Assembly: GCA_964534315.1 (NCBI GenBank)
Contig: CAZHOV010000002.1
Coordinates: 18,585-82,584 of the forward strand
Source of the DNA: CAZHOV01 sp964534315
GTDB taxonomy: Bacteria > Bacteroidota > Bacteroidia > Chitinophagales > Saprospiraceae
DNA: 64,000 nt
Direction: 5' to 3'
Part shown: in pieces, positions 44,147 to 52,793 of the stretch
Layout: each line of letters begins with the position of its first letter
Numbering within the stretch: position 1 is the first letter of the stretch
Made by a program: the position numbers and the translations under genes
Notes under the pieces: model-generated
Database searches by the model: none
Told to the model about the DNA's origin: nothing
What the model saw: only the letters and a program-made list of their open reading frames with translations

Positions 44147-46027
44147 TTATGCCAACTCCGCCAATTCCATCCACCGTTCTTCCTTCTCCTCGATGATGGT
44201 TTTCACCTCATCTAATTCTTTGGAGTACTTTTCGATGTCTTCGAGAGTAAGGTTGGTATCATTAAACTTCTGTATCAGTTCTTCTTTTTTGCGCTCCAAT
44301 TTGGTGATCTCTTTTTCCAGGCGGTTAAATTCTTTGCGTTGTTCTCGGGTAAGGCCCTGGGTGGCCGTATGAGGGGGCTTTTCTTTCTTTGATTTGGAAC
44401 CTTCACTCTTAGCGGCGTCTTCCCGCTTTTTTTCCAGTTCTTCTAATCGTTTATATTCCCGATATTCGGTGTACTTACCATTAAAGTCTTTGATGACGCC
44501 GTTTCCTTCAAATACAAAGAGGTGCTCAACGATTTTATCCATAAAATACCGATCGTGCGAAACGATGACGACACAGCCAGGGAATTCCATTAAAAATTCT
44601 TCCAGGATATTCAGGGAGATCACATCGAGATCATTGGTGGGCTCATCGAGGATCAGAAAGTTGGGATTTTCCATGAGGATCGTCAACAAGTACAGCCGGC
44701 GGCGTTCGCCGCCGCTAAGTTGGGAAACATAAACTTGCTGCTGGGGGCCTGCAAATAAAAACCGCTCCAATAATTGAGCGGCCGTCAGCTTTTGTCCTTT
44801 TGCCAGCGGAATGTACTCGGCTACATCCTGAACGACATCAATAACGCGCTTATCCTCTTTTAAGTTGATTCCCGATTGGGTGAAGTAACCAAATTTGACA
44901 GTTCCGCCATGTACCACTTTGCCATTGTCTGGTCGAATTTGCTTGGTCAGGATTTTCAGAAAGGTGGTTTTGCCCACGCCGTTCGGGCCGACGATCCCTA
45001 CCCGCTCAAACTTCCGAAATTTATAGAAAAAATTTTCAACGATTTTCAGGTCGTCGTAACCTTTGGTAATGCCGTGTAACTCCAGAATCTTACTTCCCAG
45101 CCGGTTTCCTTTGATATCGAGCTGGATTTGCTCGTCTTTTTTAACGCCAGAGACCTTTTCTTCAATATCATGAAAACTCTCTACCCGGGCTTTGGCTTTC
45201 GTCCCTCTCGCCTTGGGCATGCGTCTGATCCATTCGAGCTCGCGCTTATACAGTTTTTTATTGCGCTCCAAATTTTTTTGGGTAACCTCTTCGCGTGTTG
45301 TTTTTTTCTCCAGAAATTCGGAGTAGTTACCTTTGTACCGGTATAGTTGGCCTTGGTACAATTCTACGATGGTATCACATACGCGATCCAGAAAATACCG
45401 ATCGTGCGTGACCATAAAAATGGTAAGGTTGGGTTGTTGGAGGTACTCTTCCAGCCACTCGATCATATCGAGATCGAGGTGGTTGGTGGGCTCATCGAGT
45501 ATGAGGAAGTCGGGTTCTTCAATTAGGATTTTGGCTAAAGCCAGTCGTTTTAGTTGTCCGCCCGATAGTTGTCCTATCTTCTGCTCCAGGTTGGTGATAT
45601 TGAGTTTGAAGAGAATTTCCTTCACTTTTGCTTCAAAGTCCCAGGCTTTGAGGTCTTCCATTTTGGCCAGGGCTTTTTGGAGTTCGTCCTGTTTGTCCGG
45701 AAACTGGAGCGCATGTTCGTAGTTCTTTACGGCCAGGAGTTTGGGATTTTCCGTATCAAATACAGCATCGAGAACGGTATCTTCCGGATAAAATCCCGGG
45801 TCCTGATCGAGGTAACCGATCCGGATATCTTTTCGGAGCAGGATTTTACTGTTTTCTCCTTCCCCTCCTTCCTGACCGCCAATCACTTTGAGCAGGGTCG
45901 TTTTTCCGGCTCCGTTTCTGGCGACGAGGGCAACCTTTTGTCCTTTATTGATATGGAGTTCGATATCCTTGAACAGGACCTTTTCTCCATAGGATTTTGT
46001 TACATTTTCTATTGTCAGATAATTCAC
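44147..46027 (-). CDS. ABC-F family ATPase (Uup-like)
   Basis: 626 residues from a GTG at 46027 (reading NYLTIENVTKSYGEK), the usual start of the family. The ATG at 46072 would lie inside the long hairpin upstream. Two ATPase domains have Walker A ARNGAGKTTLLK and GPNGVGKTTFLK, signatures LSGGQLKRLALA and LSGGERRRLYLL, and Walker B plus DEPTNHLD and DEPTNDLD. A C-terminal coiled coil (about 550-626) is Uup-like. ABC-F proteins act on ribosomes or on DNA intermediates and have no membrane domain. Confidence 0.9.
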   Translation of the reverse strand: MNYLTIENVTKSYGEKVLFKDIELHINKGQKVALVARNGAGKTTLLKVIGGQEGGEGENSKILLRKDIRIGYLDQDPGFYPEDTVLDAVFDTENPKLLAVKNYEHALQFPDKQDELQKALAKMEDLKAWDFEAKVKEILFKLNITNLEQKIGQLSGGQLKRLALAKILIEEPDFLILDEPTNHLDLDMIEWLEEYLQQPNLTIFMVTHDRYFLDRVCDTIVELYQGQLYRYKGNYSEFLEKKTTREEVTQKNLERNKKLYKRELEWIRRMPKARGTKAKARVESFHDIEEKVSGVKKDEQIQLDIKGNRLGSKILELHGITKGYDDLKIVENFFYKFRKFERVGIVGPNGVGKTTFLKILTKQIRPDNGKVVHGGTVKFGYFTQSGINLKEDKRVIDVVQDVAEYIPLAKGQKLTAAQLLERFLFAGPQQQVYVSQLSGGERRRLYLLTILMENPNFLILDEPTNDLDVISLNILEEFLMEFPGCVVIVSHDRYFMDKIVEHLFVFEGNGVIKDFNGKYTEYREYKRLEELEKKREDAAKSEGSKSKKEKPPHTATQGLTREQRKEFNRLEKEITKLERKKEELIQKFNDTNLTLEDIEKYSKELDEVKTIIEEKEERWMELAELA

Positions 46028-46054
46028 GTAAAGTGTTTGAGTTTTTCCAATTCG

Positions 46055-46121
46055 TAAAGTTACATAAAACAAACAAGAGCTATTCGATCCGAATAGCTCT
46101 TGTTTGTTTTATGTAACTTTA
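46055..46121 (-). terminator. 32-bp perfect hairpin between the S41 protease and ABC-F genes
   Basis: Arms 46055-46086 and 46090-46121 are perfect reverse complements with a 3-base loop (ATC). It lies just past the S41 protease stop and before the ABC-F start, and probably ends the protease transcript. T-rich stretches lie inside the arm (TGTTTGTTTT). Confidence 0.7.
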
Positions 46122-46131
46122 AAGGCCTACA

Positions 46132-48312
46132 TTAATCCAGTTCAGCCATATCTTTCATAATTTTCAGTGATTCCTCCAAATAAGGGTCTTTTTGCAGTCG
46201 CTCCAGCCAGTCATCATTTCTGGCTTTTTTTGAATCATCCTGGTTAATGGCTGCGAGGTCTGCTTTCAGGTTAGCGATTTTAAGGCCTTCGAAGGGCTGC
46301 AGCATATCTTTAAACTCATCCGCTTCTGCTTTACGTTCTTCCTGGTAGTCGCTATATTTTTCGAAATGCAGCGAGTAATTGCTAAAGTCGCTCTGCTTTT
46401 TCAGGCGCATGGCATTACGCTTAATCTTTTGGAAAATATCATTTTTGGCGACCCGATCTTCGCTTTTATCATTGAGTAAATCCAGGAAATTTAAATCTAC
46501 TACATCCTGGCTAAATTCAGCCGGTTTTATTTCGCTCCATTCCATAGGGTAATCATAATCTTTCTCACCAGTAGGCAGGAACATGTAATTGTCTGGCAAT
46601 ACAATATCAGGTGTTACTCCTCGCAATTGAACCGATCCGCCATCTACGCGGTAATATTTTTGAATGGTCAACTTCACCTGTCCGAGCGGCTTGATCTCAT
46701 TATGCCCGGATACAGCGCGATCAAGATCAAGAAATCGCTGAACCGTTCCTTTACCATAAGTAGTCGCACTTTCTCCGACAATTACTGCTCTTCCGTAATC
46801 CTGTAGGGCTGCGGAGAGAATTTCCGAAGCAGAAGCGCTGAAGGAATTCACGAGAACAATTAGAGGGCCGTCATATTGAACCTTGGGATTCTCATCTTCC
46901 ATGATCTTAGCATCTCTACCTCTTGATTTCACCTGAACGACAGGGCCTTGTTCGATAAATAATCCGGTCATCCGGATGGCTTCATTGAGGTAGCCACCAC
47001 CGTTATTTCGTAGATCGAGAATGATTCCCTGGGCTCCTTCCGCCTGTAGTTTTTTAATTTCATTTTCTACATCCGTAGCGCAGCTTATATTGGTATTAGC
47101 AGAGAAATCGGCATAGAAAGCGGGAAGACGGATAAAGCCGATCTTTTCGATGACTCCCGGATAGTCAATAATTACAGATTTGGCATAGCTTTCATCGATG
47201 ATCACCACATCGCGAATGATCGGAATATCCTGCATAGACCCATCGATCTTTTTAACGGTAAGGATCACTTTCGTATCCTTTTTTCCTCTCACCATTTCGA
47301 CTACATCATCAATATGCATACCTTTGGTTTCCAATGGTTCTTCACCATCTTGAGCCACTGCATAGATGAGATCATTTGCTTCTAGTTCTTTTTGCTTCCA
47401 TGCTGGTCCGCCAACAACGATGCTCGCAACTTTTACATAATCACCTTCCGGAGACAATCTGGCGCCTATTCCTTCCAAGGTACCCGACATACGAATATCA
47501 AAATCTTCTTTTCGTTTAGGCATAAAATAGGAAGTGTGCGGATCAAAAATATTGGCAAAGGAATTGAGGTAATTCTCCATACGGTCAGCGCGGCGCACTT
47601 TCCGGATTCTTTCATAGAGGTCGTCCCAATCTTCCATGGCTTCTTTACGAGCCTCTTCTTTCAGTTCTTCGAATGTTTTAACCACAAATTCTTCCTCTTC
47701 GTCATCTGTATTTTCTTCTCCGCTGGTAGCGCCCTCAGAAATAGCATCATTGCTTTCTTCTAACTTTTTTTGCTTTTTCTCTTGTTTTTCTATTTTGCTA
47801 TGAAGGGCGCTTAGCACATCATATTTTAGATACTTTCTCCAGAATTCCTTTAATTCCATTTCATTAGCTGCAAAAGCTCTTTTTTCACCATCGAGTTCAA
47901 TGGATTCATCTTTAGAAAAATCGAATGGTTCGGATAATATTTCTTTGTAATAGGCTTCAGTCCGATCGATGCCTTTGTTGACGAGTTCTAGCGAAAGGTC
48001 AAAGAACTCAAATGTTCCGGCTTTGGCCTCATCATCGAGTTTAGACCGATATGCAGCGAGTTGTTGAATATCTTTCTGCGTAAGATATCTTTTGGTAGGG
48101 TCTAACCGCTCGAGATAAAGATTATACACTTTTTCAGAGAAAACGTCATTAATCTGCTGGGGTTGGAAGTGCCAGTAGCTCAATCCTTCTGCAATTGTTT
48201 GCATGATGATCGACTCCTTTTCAGAGCTTTGAGCAAATTGAGGCCAGTAAGAACCGATAAAAACGACAAATACTAAAAAAAGGGAAAAGTAAAAAGGGCC
48301 ACGCAATTTCAT
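46132..48312 (-). CDS. Carboxy-terminal (tail-specific) processing protease, S41
   Basis: 726 residues with an N-terminal membrane/signal segment (FYFSLFLVFVVFIGSYW). A helical N-terminal domain is followed by a PDZ domain (about 275-370), the S41 catalytic core with SASASEIL (nucleophilic Ser) and the Lys in TYGKGTVQ, and a C-terminal DUF3340-like region. It degrades periplasmic proteins from their C terminus, like E. coli Prc. An acidic Glu/Asp-rich insertion lies at about 190-215. Confidence 0.92.
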   Translation of the reverse strand: MKLRGPFYFSLFLVFVVFIGSYWPQFAQSSEKESIIMQTIAEGLSYWHFQPQQINDVFSEKVYNLYLERLDPTKRYLTQKDIQQLAAYRSKLDDEAKAGTFEFFDLSLELVNKGIDRTEAYYKEILSEPFDFSKDESIELDGEKRAFAANEMELKEFWRKYLKYDVLSALHSKIEKQEKKQKKLEESNDAISEGATSGEENTDDEEEEFVVKTFEELKEEARKEAMEDWDDLYERIRKVRRADRMENYLNSFANIFDPHTSYFMPKRKEDFDIRMSGTLEGIGARLSPEGDYVKVASIVVGGPAWKQKELEANDLIYAVAQDGEEPLETKGMHIDDVVEMVRGKKDTKVILTVKKIDGSMQDIPIIRDVVIIDESYAKSVIIDYPGVIEKIGFIRLPAFYADFSANTNISCATDVENEIKKLQAEGAQGIILDLRNNGGGYLNEAIRMTGLFIEQGPVVQVKSRGRDAKIMEDENPKVQYDGPLIVLVNSFSASASEILSAALQDYGRAVIVGESATTYGKGTVQRFLDLDRAVSGHNEIKPLGQVKLTIQKYYRVDGGSVQLRGVTPDIVLPDNYMFLPTGEKDYDYPMEWSEIKPAEFSQDVVDLNFLDLLNDKSEDRVAKNDIFQKIKRNAMRLKKQSDFSNYSLHFEKYSDYQEERKAEADEFKDMLQPFEGLKIANLKADLAAINQDDSKKARNDDWLERLQKDPYLEESLKIMKDMAELD

Positions 48313-48600
48313 AATATCTCGTTAAATTTTATTGAACTTGGATTGTTGAGAATATGCCTTTGATTAATTTGGCATGTTAAATTAACATAACAATCAATCA
48401 ATAGCAAACTTAATTTTTTTCCAAAAGGTACCTTTAAGAACACATTATTTTGGAAAAAGATCAATAAGCATTATTAAAGTTAAAGCAAAAACTAAGAAGT
48501 TTTAACACACTTTACGATAAATAACGGTAATTATCGATAGAAAAATACTTTTTTTGGATAAAAAAGTTTAAGGAGGGGATAAAGAGGGGAGATATTTAAC

Positions 48601-48738
48601 GAAACCGTAACAAGAAAACAAGAAAACAAGATAACGAAGTAACGGAAAAGAGAAGAAATAAATCCTTCTTTTAATTTTTCGTTACTTCGCTACCTCGTTA
48701 CCGCATTTCGGCGTTACGGCATTACCGCGCTACAGCGT
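48601..48738. repeat. Degenerate 8-bp array with opposed arms, after hppA
   Basis: Within the 428-bp spacer 48313-48740, the left arm reads AGAAAACA, AGAAAACA, AGATAACG, AAGTAACG with period 8. After an AT-rich centre the right arm reads TCGTTACT, TCGCTACC, TCGTTACC, GCATTTCG, GCGTTACG, GCATTACC, GCGCTACA, also period 8. CGTTACTT is the complement of AAGTAACG, so the arms are inverted. The part 48313-48600 is AT-rich with nothing recognisable. Confidence 0.8.
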
Positions 48739-48740
48739 TC

Positions 48741-50924
48741 TTAAAGCATTGGTGCAATTACCAAAGCCACTACAGACATCAATTTCAATAAGATATTCAG
48801 GGAAGGCCCGGAAGTATCTTTGAAGGGATCACCTACGGTATCCCCTACTACAGCTGCTTTGTGGGGATCAGAGCCTTTGTAGTACTTTTCGCCCTGGATA
48901 TCTACACCGCCTTCGAACATTTTCTTGGCGTTGTCCCATGCACCACCGGCGTTGGATTGGAAGATCGCCATCAGTACGCCGGTAACGGTAACCCCGGCAA
49001 GCAGTCCGCCCAGCATTTCGGCACCACCCAGGAAGCCGATAGCTACGGGCGTAACTACAGCGATCAAACCCGGAATAACCATCTCGCGTATAGAAGCTTT
49101 GGTAGAGATCTCAACACACTTCTTGTATTCTGCTTTTCCGTCAGCAGCAGCAAAAACCTCCTGATCCTCTTTGCTCCAGTCTTTCATTTCTTTTCCTTCA
49201 TTTTTATTCATTACCGCAAGGGCTGCCTTTAACTCAGGGATATTGGCAAATTGACGACGTACTTCCTGGATCATATCCATCGCTGCACGCCCCACTGCGC
49301 CCATAGCTAGAGAAGAGAACAAGAAAGGTAACATACCACCAAGGAACAGACCAGCCATCACAATAGGCTTGGCAATATCGATCCCTTGGATCTCTGCAGT
49401 AGTCATAAATGCCGCAAAAAGTGCAAGCGCCGTAAGCGCGGCAGAACCAATCGCAAATCCTTTTCCGATTGCTGCTGTGGTATTACCTACCGCATCCAGT
49501 TTGTCCGTACGTTCTCTTACCTCACTTGGCAGCTCGCCCATTTCTGCGATACCACCGGCATTGTCCGAAATCGGACCGTAAGCATCTACCGCCAACTGAA
49601 TACCTGTGTTGGAAAGCATTCCAACAGCAGCAATGGCAATACCATATAGACCGGCAAATTCATAAGATCCGATGATCGCAATAACTAAAATGATAATCGG
49701 AATAGCCGTAGACTGCATACCAACACCCAGGCCGGCGATAATATTTGTCGCACTACCTGTTAAAGATTGGTTTACAATACCTTTTACCGGACGAGTACCT
49801 GTTCCGGTATAGAACTCAGTAACGATACCGATCAACAAACCGGCAGCAAGACCAAAGATTACCGCCCAGAAGACGCCAAGCTGGCCGTAATCTTCTCCAC
49901 GGTAAGTCCATACCTCCGGCATCATCCAGCTTACAATAAAATAGGTTGCTACCAACATCAAGACAGCAGAGATAAATTCACCTGTATTTAAAGCTTTTTG
50001 CGGATTACCACCTTCTTTTACCCGTACAAAGAAAGTACCCAAGATAGAAGTGACGATACCCACTCCAGCTAATAGTAATGGCAATAATACCGCAGACATT
50101 CCGTCAAAGTCATCCGCCCAGGCCTGGCCTTGAATCGTAGCGCCTCCCATAAAGGCAGCGCCAAGTACCATCGTACCGATAATTGATCCGACGTAGGACT
50201 CAAAAAGGTCGGCGCCCATACCGGCAACGTCTCCGACGTTATCTCCCACGTTATCCGCAATGGTAGCAGGATTTAGCGGGTGGTCTTCAGGAATTCCGGC
50301 TTCTACTTTACCTACCAAGTCAGCTCCGACGTCTGCTGCTTTGGTGTAAATACCCCCACCAACACGAGCAAAAAGAGCGATAGAAGAAGCTCCGAAAGAG
50401 AACCCAGTAATGATGGTGATTACTCTGGTGACTGCTTGCTCACCCTGAATACCAAATGTTTGACCGTAAATAAGGAACAATGCACCGAGACCTAAAACGC
50501 CTAGACCAACAACGCCCAGTCCCATAACAGAACCCCCGGCAAAAGCCACTTCGAGGGCTTTACCAAGACTGGTACGAGCGGCATTAGTGGTACGTACATT
50601 GGCTTTAGTAGCCACGCGCATCCCGATAAATCCGGCAAGCGCAGAACAGATGGCACCGACGATAAAAGAGACGGCGATGATTGGAGAAGACTCCTTTGCA
50701 TCCGCACTAAATCCTAATAAGATGGCAACGGCAATAACGAATATGGCAAGAACACGGTATTCCGCTCTTAAAAAGGCCATCGCCCCTTCTGAGATATTCT
50801 TGGCAATGCCGGCCATTCGGTCCGTTCCCACTTCTTGTTTGTTGACCCATGCGGATTTCCAGATCGTGTATAACAATGCTAAAACTCCAAAAATGGGTAC
50901 TACATATGTAATGGTTTGACTCAT
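48741..50924 (-). CDS. hppA: Membrane-bound ion-translocating pyrophosphatase
   Basis: 727 residues, polytopic. The catalytic signature GADLVGKVEAGIPEDHPLNPATIADNVGDNVGD (seen as KVEAGIPEDHPLNPATIAD and NVGDNVGDVAGMGADLFES) and the C-terminal HKAAVVGDTVGDPFKDTSGP are intact. It hydrolyses pyrophosphate and pumps H+ and/or Na+. GNTTAAIGKG has Ala where K+-independent enzymes have Lys, so K+ dependence is predicted. Bacteroidota have dual Na+/H+ members, but ion choice cannot be settled by eye. Confidence 0.94.
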   Translation of the reverse strand: MSQTITYVVPIFGVLALLYTIWKSAWVNKQEVGTDRMAGIAKNISEGAMAFLRAEYRVLAIFVIAVAILLGFSADAKESSPIIAVSFIVGAICSALAGFIGMRVATKANVRTTNAARTSLGKALEVAFAGGSVMGLGVVGLGVLGLGALFLIYGQTFGIQGEQAVTRVITIITGFSFGASSIALFARVGGGIYTKAADVGADLVGKVEAGIPEDHPLNPATIADNVGDNVGDVAGMGADLFESYVGSIIGTMVLGAAFMGGATIQGQAWADDFDGMSAVLLPLLLAGVGIVTSILGTFFVRVKEGGNPQKALNTGEFISAVLMLVATYFIVSWMMPEVWTYRGEDYGQLGVFWAVIFGLAAGLLIGIVTEFYTGTGTRPVKGIVNQSLTGSATNIIAGLGVGMQSTAIPIIILVIAIIGSYEFAGLYGIAIAAVGMLSNTGIQLAVDAYGPISDNAGGIAEMGELPSEVRERTDKLDAVGNTTAAIGKGFAIGSAALTALALFAAFMTTAEIQGIDIAKPIVMAGLFLGGMLPFLFSSLAMGAVGRAAMDMIQEVRRQFANIPELKAALAVMNKNEGKEMKDWSKEDQEVFAAADGKAEYKKCVEISTKASIREMVIPGLIAVVTPVAIGFLGGAEMLGGLLAGVTVTGVLMAIFQSNAGGAWDNAKKMFEGGVDIQGEKYYKGSDPHKAAVVGDTVGDPFKDTSGPSLNILLKLMSVVALVIAPML

Positions 50925-51176
50925 AATGAAACAGTTTACTTTTTATGAAAAGTTGGTTATTTTTTGTCGATTAAGATGGTTGGGTTTCAAACGCCAAATA
51001 GTAAATACTTATAGGCTTGATTTACAAGAAGTTATTTCTTATTCAACTCCCAATATTCTTAACAGACATGATCATCCAAATCAATTGAGCGCACAAATTT
51101 ATTAATAACTATTTGTTTTTTTAATGTAAATCACAATTTTTCAGTGGGTTGACCAAAATTTAAGAAAAGAAGGAGA

Positions 51177-51290
51177 GTTGGGAAACCAGAAAACCGGAGG
51201 ACCAGACGACAAGAGGACCGAAGGACAAGAGGACAAGAGGACCGGACGACAAGAGGACCTTAGGACCAGAGGACCAGAGGATCGGGGGTA
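51177..51290. repeat. Degenerate 8-bp array (GGACAAGA/GGACCAGA)
   Basis: Words such as GGACCAGA, CGACAAGA, GGACCGAA, GGACAAGA, GGACAAGA, GGACCGGA, CGACAAGA, GGACCTTA, GGACCAGA, GGACCAGA follow with period 8. It occupies the centre of the 488-bp spacer between hppA and the caspase gene. Confidence 0.85.
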
Positions 51291-51352
51291 ACGGAGTGGT
51301 GTCGTAGTAAAAATTAAACTATAAATCTTTTTTCATGCTTCTACTTTTTCTA

Positions 51353-51395
51353 AACACCTAAACGTATCAACAAATAAACAAACAGTTAAACAATC
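51353..51395. repeat. Second degenerate 8-bp array (TAAACAAA type)
   Basis: TAAACACC, TAAACGTA, TCAACAAA, TAAACAAA, CAGTTAAA, CAATCATT follow with period 8, ending about 18 bases from the caspase gene stop. Its words are unrelated to the array 60 bp away. Confidence 0.65.
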
Positions 51396-51412
51396 ATTCA
51401 CGCCAGTACCCC

Positions 51413-52657
51413 TCACCCCAGCGCCTCGATCTTTTCCTCTACCTCCTTACACTTCGTTTCCAATGCAGCGAGCTCCTGTTCTTTGCCTTTTTTGACTTGC
51501 TCGTATTGGATTTTTGTTAGGGCATTGACTTCCATGGTCATATGGACGGTGAGTTGACTGATTTGTTCTTGTACCAGGTTGATTGCTTGGAGGTAACCCT
51601 CGTGCTCCTGGATGTAGGCGTCTAGCCTGGCCTGGTCGATGCGGGCTCGCCATTCCAGGATTTGTTGTATGCGTTGTTGCTTCTCGGAGAGTTGGTCGAG
51701 TTCTTTTTTGGAATGGGCCAGCTTTTGTACCATCGAATATTCCTCTTTTACTTCTCCGGCTTCTTGTATTTTTTGTTTATAGGTCTGAGTTTCCTGCCCC
51801 AGTGAACCCACCTTTTTATTAACTTCTGATAAGGTAGCATCTAATACCTGCTTAGGTTGGTATTTAAGCTTTTCTTCTTCGAAAGAAGGGTTAAGACAAA
51901 TAGCAAAGTTTTGGTCCAGGTTTTCGATCTTGTTGATCAGCGGGTGTTGGGGGAAATTGGGAAATTCTTTCATTTTATTGGGTACCTCATGCAGGATGTG
52001 GTCCAATACATCGAACAACTTGACGTATTCTTTTTTGCTGTTCTTCCCCGCTAACGCATCTAAAAGGACCTCACCAAATACACTGTAGTCAGAATCCGGA
52101 AAAATGTAGGATTTCTCATCGCTGCGGGAGGAGGATACGATCACCTTTCCGCCACCTTGTTCCAGCATATGGATCAGTTCTTTGTTGGAAGAATGGAATG
52201 ACTCATCACCCAATCCGGTTGGCATGCCCGCAGCGTGGCAACAATCCAGCATCACCATCAGCTTCTGATAGTTTAACCCCTCTACCAACTCCGAAAAATG
52301 TTGGCCTGATATTTTGGTAGTATGGTCATTATCTATAAACCCATAAGGTAACAAGTAATAGGCGTCGCTTCGCTCCCCGTCTTTATCTACTGTGTACACT
52401 CCTCCATGCCCTGCAAAAAAGATGACGACGGTAGCTCCGAAAGTAGCTTTCAACTGCTGGTCTAACCTTTCGAACGCTTTTAGGATGCCTTCTTTGGTTG
52501 ATTGCTCTTTAACTAGCAGGTGCACATGCTCTGGCTTGTAAGCCGAGCGATTAGGATCGGTTAATACCTGATACAGGGCTTCTGCATCATTAGCTGTGTT
52601 AATGATCTTAGGATCGCTTCCGGTTCCGATAATGAGGGCGTAGCCGTTGTCAAACAT
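51413..52657 (-). CDS. Caspase-like protease (C14 family), probable gasdermin activator
   Basis: 414 residues from the ATG at 52657 (MFDNGYALIIG), the first strand of the caspase fold. The frame is open upstream to 52774, but those 39 codons are translated heptad repeats. The catalytic His84 is in FFAGHGG and Cys140 in MLDCCHAAG; KVIVSSSRSDEKSY and FGEVLLDALAGK complete the p20/p10 domain (about 1-240). The rest, to 414, is a long coiled coil (LAHSKKELDQLSEKQQRIQQ, EQVKKGKEQELAALETKC) that may sense or oligomerise. It lies immediately downstream of a bacterial gasdermin gene on the same strand, the classic arrangement in which the protease removes the gasdermin inhibitory tail. Confidence 0.87.
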   Translation of the reverse strand: MFDNGYALIIGTGSDPKIINTANDAEALYQVLTDPNRSAYKPEHVHLLVKEQSTKEGILKAFERLDQQLKATFGATVVIFFAGHGGVYTVDKDGERSDAYYLLPYGFIDNDHTTKISGQHFSELVEGLNYQKLMVMLDCCHAAGMPTGLGDESFHSSNKELIHMLEQGGGKVIVSSSRSDEKSYIFPDSDYSVFGEVLLDALAGKNSKKEYVKLFDVLDHILHEVPNKMKEFPNFPQHPLINKIENLDQNFAICLNPSFEEEKLKYQPKQVLDATLSEVNKKVGSLGQETQTYKQKIQEAGEVKEEYSMVQKLAHSKKELDQLSEKQQRIQQILEWRARIDQARLDAYIQEHEGYLQAINLVQEQISQLTVHMTMEVNALTKIQYEQVKKGKEQELAALETKCKEVEEKIEALG

Positions 52658-52788
52658 AGTCTTGAGTCTTGAGTCTTGAGTCTTGGGTCTTGAGTCTTGG
52701 GTCTTGAGTCTTGAGTCTTGGGTAAATGAAGAATGAAGAGTGAAGAGTGAAGAATTTAATTTTTCATCCTTCATTCTTCATTTTTAAT
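52658..52788. repeat. 7-bp array between gasdermin and caspase genes
   Basis: From 52659 GTCTTGA-type heptads (GTCTTGA, GTCTTGA, GTCTTGG and so on, about eight units) run up to the caspase start codon. A second set, AATGAAG, AATGAAG, AGTGAAG, AGTGAAG, faces its inverted partner TTCATTCTTCATT at about 52765-52783. The whole gap between the two genes is array. Confidence 0.85.
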
Positions 52789-52793
52789 TATCA

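Noticed and set aside
46028..46072. ATG start for the ABC-F protein
   Set aside because: The ATG is inside the 32-bp hairpin arm; the family N terminus begins at the GTG at 46027.
51177..51290. Possible CRISPR array
   Set aside because: Units are 8 bp with no spacers, no cas genes are present, and other arrays with the same period have unrelated words.
52658..52774. N-terminal extension of 39 residues on the caspase-like protein
   Set aside because: It is the translation of 7-bp repeats (TQDSRLKTQDSR...) and the caspase fold starts directly at the ATG at 52657.
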